NCBI GenBank assembly: GCA_942490995.1
Contig: CALOBG010000107.1
Coordinates: 1-64,000 of the forward strand
Direction of reading: 5' to 3'
Source of the DNA: UBA981 sp942490995
GTDB lineage: Bacteria > Pseudomonadota > Gammaproteobacteria > Ga0077536
DNA: 64,000 nucleotides
Of the stretch, positions 8,616-16,565 are shown in pieces (position 1 is the stretch's first letter; each line of letters opens with the position of its first letter). The position numbers and the translations under genes are program-made. The notes beneath the pieces are model-generated. The model ran no database searches. It worked only from the letters and a program-made list of their open reading frames with translations, and was not told the origin of the DNA.

Positions 8616-9982
8616 CGTCCGCGCTCCGGTGATGTTTCGTGTTCGCGGTTGTGCGCACCGGTGAGGCTGGCCCAGTCATCGCCAGCCAGCATGTGCGCCC
8701 AGTGGCTGTAAAAGCCGCGCGCCGCTTCCTCGGCGTAAACATAGTTCGTGGTGCCGGGAAAATCTTCATGCCTGGGCTGCGCATAGCCCGCGCCCATGCC
8801 GGTGTGGAAACGTCCGCTACGTGCCTGGCGGCCGCGCAGCACGCGCTGGATCTCGGTCCAGTTTTCGCCGTCGTCCTGCTCAAAGATGCCGCCAGCGCTG
8901 AACGTACGCAGCACGTTCTTACGATATGCCTCCTTGATCGCATCCGGCATATCGCGGTCTACGACCGTCAGCGCCCACACCTCGATTTCGTCCGGGCCGC
9001 GTGGATGCCAGACGCGCATGGTCTGGATCCCGCCGAGGAAAGACAGGGTCGGGAATATGGTGTTGTGTGAGGCAAAGATATTGTCGGCGCGCACCGGGCC
9101 GAGCTGGGCACGCGCCGCGTCGCGCGAGGTGTTCAGATACCAGTCCGCGGCCTGCGCACCGACCACCGAGGCGAGAACCCGACCGCCGCCCGCTTCGTCG
9201 GTAAAAAAGCCGCTGCCGTGGCCGCCGTGCGTAGCGCGAAACTGCACGCCCTCCATCGGCATGGCGGCCGGCGTGTTCGGCGGCAGTTGCGCCATGACCG
9301 GCGAGACGTGCGCAAACGGCACGTGGTACATGTCGCTGCAGAATTGCTCGGCGGCGAATTTCCAGTTGCAGCCGATGACCCATTTATGAATGCCGCCGAT
9401 GACTTCGGTGCCGGCCGGCGAACGGTCGATGAAGGCGTCCAGGTACCAGGCGGCATCGCCGAGGTAGTCGATCAGCGACGGCGCTGAAGCGTCCCAGGTA
9501 CCAAAAATCAGGCCCTTGTACGTCGCCACCTGGCTCACTCGGCGCAGACCCCAGGCGGCGCGATCGATGTCGCCGTGATAGGCCTGGGTTTCGAACGGGA
9601 CCACCGCCAGGTCGCCGCTCAAGCCGTAGGCCCAGCCGTGGTACGGGCAGGTGAAAGCTTTCGCGTTGCCGCTATCGGCGCGGCACACGCGCATGCCGCG
9701 GTGGCGGCACTGGTTGAGGTATGCGCGCACCGTGCCATCGTTCTGGCGCGCGACGATGATCGGGTCTTCGCCCATATAAGTGGTGACAAAATCGCCGGGC
9801 TGCGGGACCTGCGTTTCGTGGGCAAGAAACAGCCACGCGCGTCCGAAGATCTGCGCCAGTTCCTGCGCGTAGATATCCGCATCGGTGTAGATCGCCGGAT
9901 CGATACTGCTGCCGTCGGTGTCGACCAGCGCAAGGATCGATTCGCGGGTCCTCGAACCGAACGTGTCTTCGGCCCCGGTCAT
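8612..9982 (-). CDS. aromatic-ring-hydroxylating dioxygenase, alpha subunit (biphenyl/naphthalene type)
   Basis: A 456-aa catalytic subunit. The Rieske [2Fe-2S] ligands are C92-x-H94 in CRHRG and C112-x2-H115 in CPYHGW; the mononuclear iron site is Asp217/His220/His225 in QFCSDMYHVPFAH, equivalent to the naphthalene dioxygenase D-x2-H-x4-H pattern. It would add both atoms of O2 to an aromatic ring to give a cis-dihydrodiol, with electrons from a ferredoxin and reductase that are not encoded in this cluster. It is four-base coupled to both neighbours. No dihydrodiol dehydrogenase is adjacent. Confidence 0.94.
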   Translation of the reverse strand: MTGAEDTFGSRTRESILALVDTDGSSIDPAIYTDADIYAQELAQIFGRAWLFLAHETQVPQPGDFVTTYMGEDPIIVARQNDGTVRAYLNQCRHRGMRVCRADSGNAKAFTCPYHGWAYGLSGDLAVVPFETQAYHGDIDRAAWGLRRVSQVATYKGLIFGTWDASAPSLIDYLGDAAWYLDAFIDRSPAGTEVIGGIHKWVIGCNWKFAAEQFCSDMYHVPFAHVSPVMAQLPPNTPAAMPMEGVQFRATHGGHGSGFFTDEAGGGRVLASVVGAQAADWYLNTSRDAARAQLGPVRADNIFASHNTIFPTLSFLGGIQTMRVWHPRGPDEIEVWALTVVDRDMPDAIKEAYRKNVLRTFSAGGIFEQDDGENWTEIQRVLRGRQARSGRFHTGMGAGYAQPRHEDFPGTTNYVYAEEAARGFYSHWAHMLAGDDWASLTGAHNREHETSPERGR

Positions 9983-11166
9983 CGGGCTGTCGCGCTGCCC
10001 GGCGCGTCGATATGTTCGGGGCGCTGGATACCGCGCGCGTGGGCGCTGGCAAGTTTGCGCCAGGCAATGATATTGCCGTCGGGGCCGAACAGCTGCTCGT
10101 TGAGCCAGCCGCTATCGTCGGCATAGAACGGCTCGGTTGCTTCGCGCGCCCAGACGTCGTCGTCGTTGAACCCGTCGAGCGCTTTCGGTACCCAGCGGGT
10201 GCGGAATTCTTCGCCGAAGGCATCCGCTTCGGCGTCGTTCCGGCAGCGCTTGCCGAGGGTCTGCAGGTAGCAATGACGCTTGCCGTCGATGGGTACGAAC
10301 CATTCGTACTGGGTCAGCTCAGGCACGGGCCACGGCTGTACCCGCAGCGCGCACGGTAGCCACATGGAAATATTGTGTGGCACGCGATTGTTGCCTCGGG
10401 TTGCGCCGCGCAGGACTTCTTCGCCGTCGATGGTGGCCGTGAATACCGGGATCACCTGGCCGGGGCCAAAGTTATCGAACACGCCTTTCGGGCCATCCGC
10501 GTCGACCACGGTCTCGAACGCGTGGCGGCCGACCGGTTGCAGGCCCAGCGGCAGCGCCAGATCGGCATCTTCGATCAACACCGAATCCTTGTGAATGAAG
10601 ATGTGGGTGGAGTCGAAACCGTTCTCGGCGCCCAGGCGCCAGTTCGAAGCGACTTCGCGGCGCTTGCCGTGAATGACCATGTCGTCGTCGAGAAACGTCG
10701 GCGGCACATCGTTGGCCAGCGGCGGCGTTGCGAAGTCGTCGTCACCGACGAAGACAAACGCCAGCCCTTTGGCTTCGCAGACAGGATAGGTGCGCAGCTT
10801 GCGTTTGCCGACGATCGGGCTGTCCTGGGTACCGGCAATCGCACACAGTTCGCCGTCGGCGTAGCGATAGGTAAAGCCGTGGTACCAGCACGTTACGGTG
10901 CCGGCCTTGTAGCACTCGAGCTTGCGTGACAGCCGCACTCCGCGGTGCAGGCAGCGGTCACGCAGGGCGAACAGCTTGCCGTCAATGCGGTTGAGCAGAA
11001 TGTTTTCGCCGAGCAGGGTCACCGGCACCGGCTGGTTCTCTTTGACCTCGTCACCAAACAGGGCCGGGTACCAATGATTGCGGAAGCCGTACTTGGCCGC
11101 CACGTAGTTGCGGCCGACGCGAACGCGGGCGAGGAGTTCCGGATCGACAAACTCAGTTGCGGGCAT
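9979..11166 (-). CDS. Rieske oxygenase similar to carbazole 1,9a-dioxygenase terminal component (CarAa-like)
   Basis: A 395-aa single-subunit (alpha3-type) Rieske oxygenase. Rieske ligands are C72-x-H74 (CLHRGV) and C93-x2-H96 (CWYHGF). The catalytic region NWRLGAENGFDSTHIFIHKD (iron ligands His188, His192) and the blocks PPTFLDDDM, YEWFVPID and WREATE/FYADDSGWLNE-like C-terminus closely resemble what I know of CarAa. CarAa performs angular dioxygenation of carbazole and related heteroarenes. GTG 11193 is an alternative start, but ATG 11166 has GAGG upstream. It is the first gene of the operon, divergent from a GntR gene, with an operator-like palindrome between them. Confidence 0.88.
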   Translation of the reverse strand: MPATEFVDPELLARVRVGRNYVAAKYGFRNHWYPALFGDEVKENQPVPVTLLGENILLNRIDGKLFALRDRCLHRGVRLSRKLECYKAGTVTCWYHGFTYRYADGELCAIAGTQDSPIVGKRKLRTYPVCEAKGLAFVFVGDDDFATPPLANDVPPTFLDDDMVIHGKRREVASNWRLGAENGFDSTHIFIHKDSVLIEDADLALPLGLQPVGRHAFETVVDADGPKGVFDNFGPGQVIPVFTATIDGEEVLRGATRGNNRVPHNISMWLPCALRVQPWPVPELTQYEWFVPIDGKRHCYLQTLGKRCRNDAEADAFGEEFRTRWVPKALDGFNDDDVWAREATEPFYADDSGWLNEQLFGPDGNIIAWRKLASAHARGIQRPEHIDAPGSATAR

Positions 11167-11220
11167 GGCGCACCTCGAGGACGGACCCGCCACCTGCGGC
11201 CGGTCCTGCTGGACGGACCT

Positions 11221-11235
11221 TAATGTCTGACATTA
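11221..11235. promoter_or_regulatory. GntR-type operator between the CarAa-like gene and its divergent regulator
   Basis: TAATGTC-T-GACATTA is a perfect 15-bp odd-centred palindrome midway between the divergent starts at 11166 and 11278. TGTC-N-GACA is the shape bound by many FCD-subfamily GntR repressors, so the neighbouring GntR protein is the obvious candidate. Confidence 0.65.
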
Positions 11236-11277
11236 TCATCCGAGTGTCAACGCCGTGCCTGAACCATCGGAGCCGCC

Positions 11278-11952
11278 ATGTCCTCTACCGCCAGCCCCGC
11301 CCGCGACAGCGCCCGCAAAGCCGCCGGCTTCGCCGCCGACCAGATCCGTCGCCAGATCCTCGACGGCTTCCTGGCGCCCGGCCAGCGTCTGATCGAGAGC
11401 GAGTTGATGCAGCACATCCCGGTCGGGCGCAGCACGCTGCGTGAGGCTTTCGTCAAGCTCGAGGGCGAGGGACTGGTCGAACTGCAGCATCAGCGCGGTG
11501 CGGTGGTGCGGCGCATGACGCGGACCGCGATGGCCGAGCTGTTCCAGGTCCGGGCAAGTCTCGAAGGCCTGGCCGCCGGACTTGCCGCTGAGCGCGTCGA
11601 TGTTGGCGCCAATCGAAGCTGGCTGCGGGAAGCGCGGCAGATCTGGACCGACACCGAGGTGTTGACCAACGAACTGACGCACATGGAAAACAACGTCCCC
11701 TTACACGACGGCATCATCGCCATGAGCGGCAACGCCCGCCTCGCAAGCGTGCTCAAACCGCTCGACCTGCCTGGCTACCGCCTGCAGTTCCTGCGCCTGC
11801 TCGGGACCGCCGAGCGCGACGTGTCCGCACGCCAGCATCTCGACATCATCGACGCAATCCTGGCCGGCAAGGCGACACGCGCGGAAAAGCTGATGCGCGC
11901 CCATGTGCGTCGTGCCGGCGAACTGGCGCAGGCGATCCCTGGCCTGGTGTGA
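11278..11952 (+). CDS. GntR-family (FCD) transcriptional regulator of the ring-cleavage operon
   Basis: A 224-aa regulator with an N-terminal winged helix (AADQIRRQILDGFLAPGQRL, then LMQHIPVGRSTLREAFVKLE, GLVELQHQRGAVVRR; residues 13-75) and an all-helical FCD ligand domain with the metal-site style residues L-x-H-D-x-I and M-R-A-H-V-x-R near the C-terminus. It is transcribed away from the oxygenase operon with a dyad in the 110-base gap, suggesting local repression relieved by a pathway acid. The effector is unknown. Confidence 0.88.
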   Translation: MSSTASPARDSARKAAGFAADQIRRQILDGFLAPGQRLIESELMQHIPVGRSTLREAFVKLEGEGLVELQHQRGAVVRRMTRTAMAELFQVRASLEGLAAGLAAERVDVGANRSWLREARQIWTDTEVLTNELTHMENNVPLHDGIIAMSGNARLASVLKPLDLPGYRLQFLRLLGTAERDVSARQHLDIIDAILAGKATRAEKLMRAHVRRAGELAQAIPGLV

Positions 11953-12031
11953 CCCGAATACGGCGCCAACAGCCGCGTAGTCATCGCACCGCCGCAAGGG
12001 GCGCCCGGATTACGGACCGATCGACCGCCAG

Positions 12032-12084
12032 AAACGGGGACATTCCTGGTTTCCGAAAATCATAAACCAGTAATGTCCCCGTTT
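12032..12084. repeat. long palindromic hairpin element with a third partial arm at 12118-12141
   Basis: Two 21-base arms (12032-12052 and 12064-12084) are complementary with one mismatch around an 11-base loop; the outer half carries AAACGGGGACATT / AATGTCCCCGTTT. A third related arm, AAACAGGGATGTCCCCGTTTC, follows at 12118-12141. GGGGACA-type palindromes resemble REP/RAYT-associated repeats. It lies between convergent genes and could act as a bidirectional terminator. Confidence 0.7.
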
Positions 12085-12154
12085 CCCGACAGGAAAGTCC
12101 CCGGTTCCGCCGGAAATCAGAAAACAGGGATGTCCCCGTTTCCGGGATGACCTT

Positions 12155-12991
12155 TCAGGCGCGCCGCCGTGCGCCGAGGCCGGCCAGGCCGGCGAGCATC
12201 AGGGCGGCGGTGACGGGTTCGGCAACCGTGGTCGCGCCGGGTGGCGGCCGATCAAACGATGTCTCGCCTTCGATGGTGTCGTTGCCGCAACCCATCGCCC
12301 AGTGCAGGCCGAAATCCATTGAACCGCGCGGATCCCACAGGCTGGTTCCAACGATGTCGAATGTGTAACTGATGCGCCCGGTACCGAGCGGGCCAGGGGT
12401 AACGGACCAACTGCCGGTGGCCACGGCGGTGACGTCGGCAGCTCGGTCAACCGCGACTTCCTGGCCGTTGCGGAAAATCGCACCTGACATGAAGTCATCG
12501 GTCAGCAGGGCGTTCGCGTTGTTACTCTGGCCGTTCAGTCGATAGAGGGTGCCGGTGCCGCCGGCGTCGCTCCAGCGGTCGCCATCGATGGAGAAACCGT
12601 ACTGCCACAAGGTGCCATTGGCATGATTATCGTTCGCGTACGGGCCGGTGCCGAACGGCGACCAGTGATCGGCCAGGAACACGTCGCCATAGCCGATGCC
12701 ACGACCCTGACCGAACGGGGTGTTGGTATAGGCAGCGAACAGACCTTCGTCCGCGCGACCGGCGAGGTTGGTAAAAATGTCCACCGTCATCACGCTGCCG
12801 TTCAGGCTGATTTCGGCGCCGGCGATCTGAAACAGCGCGGTATTCCCGATCACGTCACCGTAGCCGTGGCCGTTGCCACCATGATAGGTGTCGCTGATGA
12901 AATTGGCCGCCGCGGTACTTCCATAACTGATTGCCGCTAAAACGCACACTGCGAGTACCGGACTTTTATTCAAGGATGCTCTCCATTTCAT
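12155..12991 (-). CDS. secreted PEP-CTERM-like protein
   Basis: A 278-aa exported protein of unknown function. A signal peptide covers about residues 1-29 (charged start, hydrophobic VLAVCVLAAISYG, A-x-A end). The C-terminus reads AEPVTAALMLAGLAGLGARR: an EP motif, a hydrophobic helix and a terminal arginine cluster, the tripartite form of PEP-CTERM sorting signals (first Pro replaced by Ala). The body is Gly/Asn/Asp-rich (TYHGGNGHGYGD, FGTGPYANDNHANG) with no enzyme motif. An exosortase would be expected elsewhere in the genome. ATG 12991 lacks a good ribosome site, so the start is tentative. Confidence 0.75.
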   Translation of the reverse strand: MKWRASLNKSPVLAVCVLAAISYGSTAAANFISDTYHGGNGHGYGDVIGNTALFQIAGAEISLNGSVMTVDIFTNLAGRADEGLFAAYTNTPFGQGRGIGYGDVFLADHWSPFGTGPYANDNHANGTLWQYGFSIDGDRWSDAGGTGTLYRLNGQSNNANALLTDDFMSGAIFRNGQEVAVDRAADVTAVATGSWSVTPGPLGTGRISYTFDIVGTSLWDPRGSMDFGLHWAMGCGNDTIEGETSFDRPPPGATTVAEPVTAALMLAGLAGLGARRRA

Positions 12992-13205
12992 AAGGGCTGG
13001 ACCCGCTGCTTTTACTGGCACGCGGTGTCGGATACGCGGAGGCTAGTGGAACGCCATTGCGGGCGTTAGTTAAGCAGTGTTAAACGGTGTCAAAATCCGT
13101 TACAGCAGCGGGCGAATGCGAACTGGTTGGCGAATGCGCGGGGTGAGAAAAGGTTCTACGAGGTCTTTTGGTTGCAAGGCGAAGCGGTTAAAGGTGCCGT
13201 TGCGG

Positions 13206-14264
13206 TCAGGCTTTCGAGTCCTGCTCCGCCGCGATCAGCGCAGCCAGCAGGCGGCGACCGTGCACACAATGTGCGTCGGAGCGCAGCAACAGTTCGCCAG
13301 GCATATCATCGAGTTCCTGCAGCATCGACTCGATCGCACGCGTTGCCGTCATGTCTTCTTCCAGCGTCACGCGAATGCCGTCCATCATGGCCGTGCCGAA
13401 GGCGCGGTCGGTCTGCGCGAAATCGCGGCCGAAGGCAAAAAAATAATGCGCATCGTGGCGCCGCCCCGGCGTGATCGCGTGGTGCACGCGGATCGAGCCG
13501 AGGGTGCCGTCCGGGTCGCCAACTTGAGCGCCGGTCTTGCGGAACTCATCGAAGCCCGAATGCAGTGCAGGCAGGTAGGAGGTCATGCCAAAGGCGCGGT
13601 CGACACGGCCGTGATAGCCGAACACGTCGGCGAAGTAGGGCGGGCATTCGACCTCCGGTAACGCACGGCGCGAACTGATCCAGCCGTCGCCTTCATCGCG
13701 TTGTTCGACCGCCTGCTCGACGCCGCCGGAGGCAATGGTGGATTGATGCAGAAAACCGAGATGGGTCAGGTCGAGCAGGTTGTCGTGCATCAGCGTGTAG
13801 CGTCCCGGCACCGGATAGTAAACGTCACCGAGGGTCTCAAAGTCGCCGCTGGTAATACCCAGCGCGTCGTGATCGGGGATCGCAGCGGGATCGGCAAGGG
13901 CCGGGTCACCGGGCCAGATCCACAGCCACTGCCAGCGTTCGACGAGCGGATAAGCCTTGATGTTGTAGGCGGTGGTGGCGCGCGCCTCGGTGGGGATCCG
14001 TACGCACTGTCCGTGGCGGTCAAACCTGAGGCCGTGGTAACCGCATTCGATGTCGTCACCGACGACACGACTTTCGTAAAGCGGAAAATGGCGGTGCGGG
14101 CAGCGGCCCTGCACCGCGATCGCCTCGCCTGCCGTGCTGCGGTAGAAAGCCACCGGTTCGCCGAGGATCCAGCGCCCCAGCGGCGTGCGACCGACTTCAC
14201 TCGACCACGCCGCCACGTACCACTGGTTGCGCGGTGCGAACATCCCTTCGGGCAATGGATACAT
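13206..14264 (-). CDS. Rieske oxygenase, vanillate O-demethylase (VanA) type
   Basis: A 352-aa oxygenase with an N-terminal Rieske domain (CPHRHFPLYES, then IECGYHGLRFD; C-x-H and C-x2-H ligands within residues 50-75) and a catalytic domain with HDNLLDLTHLGFLHQ, the Asp/His/His iron site of the VanA/TsaM group. These enzymes typically demethylate or hydroxylate methoxy- or methyl-aromatic acids using a separate reductase, which is absent here. ATG 14264 is preferred since AGGAG lies six bases upstream; 70 extra upstream codons are open but dissimilar. It is monocistronic between the PEP-CTERM-like gene and a divergent SGNH-like gene. Confidence 0.87.
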   Translation of the reverse strand: MYPLPEGMFAPRNQWYVAAWSSEVGRTPLGRWILGEPVAFYRSTAGEAIAVQGRCPHRHFPLYESRVVGDDIECGYHGLRFDRHGQCVRIPTEARATTAYNIKAYPLVERWQWLWIWPGDPALADPAAIPDHDALGITSGDFETLGDVYYPVPGRYTLMHDNLLDLTHLGFLHQSTIASGGVEQAVEQRDEGDGWISSRRALPEVECPPYFADVFGYHGRVDRAFGMTSYLPALHSGFDEFRKTGAQVGDPDGTLGSIRVHHAITPGRRHDAHYFFAFGRDFAQTDRAFGTAMMDGIRVTLEEDMTATRAIESMLQELDDMPGELLLRSDAHCVHGRRLLAALIAAEQDSKA

Positions 14265-14534
14265 GCAGTGCTCCTGGCGCTCGATGACCTGCCGGGTACA
14301 GTCTCGCATATTCACCGCACGCCGCTGAACGCCGGCACATGCTGTCCGCGGGTGCTGTGCTGCGGAGCGCAGATCCCTGGTTACTGTACGTTGCCCCGAT
14401 TTGCGTCGATTTGTCACCTGATCCTGCGCTGGTCCGAAACGGCCAATTAAATGTTCTACACTGTCGAAGGGCACTCTTGCTCAGCCATGCCATGGTGACT
14501 GTCGGTGCCATCGCGTAAAAAACCGGGAGCTGAC

Positions 14535-15764
14535 ATGCGCCGCGCGGAGAACAGCAGCGGCGATCAGCCAGACATGCCTGGCCGGCATGCGGAGGGGCTC
14601 TCCCGCAGGTTGCGAGCGCTGCTCGGCGGCTGCGCGATCGTCGGGTCGCTGGCCGGCGCGCTGGTGATCGCTGAGCTGTCGGCCAACTCCATGGAGCATG
14701 TGCCGGAAGCCAAACCGATCGAGCCACGTGAACTCGGCCTGCCGGCGGAACTGGTCGAAGCGGATGCCGTACTGGGCCGCTCGTTTCGTCCTAACGCGCA
14801 AAAGTTTTTTGTTTCGCCTTACGGTGAGTTCGCGGTCAACTACCAGATCAATGAAATCGGCCTGCGCGAGTCGGGCATGATCGCGCTCGGCGAGCCGCCG
14901 CAGCATGTGGCGGTGCTGGGCGACGCGTTCGCCGAAGGCTGGGGGGTGATGCCGGAAGCGACCTTTATCCGCGAAATCGAGCGACGCCTGCGCCTGCAAT
15001 CCGAGCCGAGTTATAACGTCCGCTTCCTGAATGCCGGTATGAGCGGCTACGGCGCGGCGCAGAGTTATCTGCTTGCCCGCCGCCTGATGCAAACGGTCAA
15101 GCTCGACGTCGTAGTGCTGGTGTATACCAGCCTGATGCCGGTCGCTGATCATCACTTCCTGGCCCATGCCGACCTCGACGCCGATGGGCTCGCCGTTCGC
15201 GCCGGCGCGAAATCGGCGCGTACTACAAGACCCGAAGTGGCGCCCGATTCATGGCTACGGCGCAGCGCGCTGTTTCGACTCGGGCAAGCGGTCCTCGATA
15301 CCTGGTGGGCGCGTGATCATCTGCTCCCGGGCGAGCCCGCCAGCGACTGGTTCGCCGCCGCGCGCGACGACCAGCCCGCCCTCGCCGAACTGCACCGTCC
15401 GTCGCTGGCTCACGTCGCGGCGCTGGCGCGACTGGCCGAGTCCAAGGGTGCGAAATTCATGCTCGTGCATATCCCCCTGCCGCACCAGGTCGCGGCCGAC
15501 GAATGGCCGGAAGGCCGGCGCGCGTATCAGTTTCCCGCCCGCGACTATGCCGCGCCGGATATCGACCTGGTCGAATCCTTCTGCGCCGAGCAGGCCCTGC
15601 ATTGCGTGATGACGGCGCCGATGTTGCGCGAGGTTTCCGCGCACACCGCCAGCCGGGTCTATTTTCGCTACGACCATACCCTGACCAATGTCGGGCACCG
15701 CGCGCTGGTCAGCCATTTGCTCGGCACCATCGCCGCGGCCCTGCGACCTTCCGACGACGCGTAG
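14535..15764 (+). CDS. membrane-anchored SGNH/GDSL-fold protein with altered nucleophile
   Basis: A 409-aa protein with one N-terminal transmembrane helix (about residues 24-45) and a periplasmic SGNH-hydrolase-like domain. Block I reads AVLGDAFAEGWG (G129-D130-A131): the usual catalytic serine of GDS is alanine. Block III, NAGMSGYGAAQ, and the closing DHTLTNVGH block are recognisable, though the D-x-x-H pattern is also altered. It may be a non-hydrolytic acyl-carrier or binding relative, or an inactive homologue. GGGAG five bases before ATG 14535 decides the start. The next gene downstream, the prp operon regulator, has its own operators. Confidence 0.65.
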   Translation: MRRAENSSGDQPDMPGRHAEGLSRRLRALLGGCAIVGSLAGALVIAELSANSMEHVPEAKPIEPRELGLPAELVEADAVLGRSFRPNAQKFFVSPYGEFAVNYQINEIGLRESGMIALGEPPQHVAVLGDAFAEGWGVMPEATFIREIERRLRLQSEPSYNVRFLNAGMSGYGAAQSYLLARRLMQTVKLDVVVLVYTSLMPVADHHFLAHADLDADGLAVRAGAKSARTTRPEVAPDSWLRRSALFRLGQAVLDTWWARDHLLPGEPASDWFAAARDDQPALAELHRPSLAHVAALARLAESKGAKFMLVHIPLPHQVAADEWPEGRRAYQFPARDYAAPDIDLVESFCAEQALHCVMTAPMLREVSAHTASRVYFRYDHTLTNVGHRALVSHLLGTIAAALRPSDDA

Positions 15765-15801
15765 CGCGATCAGGTCGCTCGAGATCGCCCAATTTCTAAA
15801 A

Positions 15802-15815
15802 TATTGTCGACAATA
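15802..15815. promoter_or_regulatory. upstream operator of the prp operon
   Basis: TATTGTCGACAATA is a perfect 14-bp palindrome 65 bases before the regulator start. A second similar site follows at 15864-15879, with centres 63 bases apart. ATTGTCGACAAT-type dyads fit GntR-type control of 2-methylcitrate genes. Confidence 0.75.
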
Positions 15816-15863
15816 ATGGTTGACTGGACCCAGCCATGCCGCTAGATTGCCGGTTTTTGCAGC

Positions 15864-15879
15864 ATATTGTTGACAATAT
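15864..15879. promoter_or_regulatory. downstream operator overlapping the prp regulator start
   Basis: ATATTGT-TG-ACAATAT is a near-perfect dyad sharing its half-site with the operator at 15802. It contains the candidate TTG start codons of the GntR gene, so the protein probably binds over its own translation start region. Confidence 0.7.
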
Positions 15880-16565
15880 TGGCCTCCAATCTCCAAATTT
15901 CCAGCGACAAAGCCACCCGTACCGCTGCCGACCGGGTTTTTGAGGCCCTGCAGAATGCCATCGTGCGCGGTGAGCTTGCCGCCGGGGCGCGGGTTGGCGA
16001 GGCCGATCTGGCGGAACGTTTCGGCACCAGCCGCGGACCGCTGCGCGAGGCCCTGCGCAGGCTGGAATCGCGGCGCCTGGTCGAGCGTACCCCGCACGTC
16101 GGGGTGCGCATCGCGTCCCTCGATCAGGCCGCCCTGGTCGAGCTGTATTACCTGCGTGAAGCCCTGGAAGGCATGGCTGCCAGGCTGGCGGCGTTGCATA
16201 TGACCAGCGAAGAAGTCGCCGGCCTCAAGGCCCTGCTGGCGGATCACGAACAGGACGAGGCGCTCAGGTCGGACACCGCTTATTTCCAACCGGAAGGCGA
16301 TTTCGATTTTCATTACCGCGTGATCCAGGGCAGCCATAACAGTGCGCTGACGCAACTGCTGATCGGCGAGCTTTACCACCGCATCCGCATGTACCGTTAT
16401 CAATACAGCGCCTATGCCAACCGGCCACAAAAAGCGTTTGCCGAACACCAGCGCATCGTAGAAGCGATCGAAGCGCGCGACGATGACCTCGCCGAGATGC
16501 TCATGCGCCGCCATATCAGCTCGGCGCGGCACAATATCGAGACCCATATGAAGGAGATCCCATGA
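15867..16565 (+). CDS. GntR-family (FCD) regulator of the 2-methylcitrate operon
   Basis: About 228-232 aa with a winged helix-turn-helix (RVFEALQNAIVRGELAAG, then LAERFGTSRGPLREALRRLE) and an FCD domain (DFDFHYRVIQGSHN and a late M-R-R-H-I block with likely metal ligands). The frame is closed by TAG at 15843 and has no ATG near the helix-turn-helix, so translation must start at a TTG (15867, 15870 or 15879), inside an operator-like palindrome. Its stop overlaps prpB by four bases, making it the first gene of the operon and likely autoregulated. 2-Methylcitrate is a common effector of such regulators, by inference. Confidence 0.87.
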   Translation: MLTILASNLQISSDKATRTAADRVFEALQNAIVRGELAAGARVGEADLAERFGTSRGPLREALRRLESRRLVERTPHVGVRIASLDQAALVELYYLREALEGMAARLAALHMTSEEVAGLKALLADHEQDEALRSDTAYFQPEGDFDFHYRVIQGSHNSALTQLLIGELYHRIRMYRYQYSAYANRPQKAFAEHQRIVEAIEARDDDLAEMLMRRHISSARHNIETHMKEIP

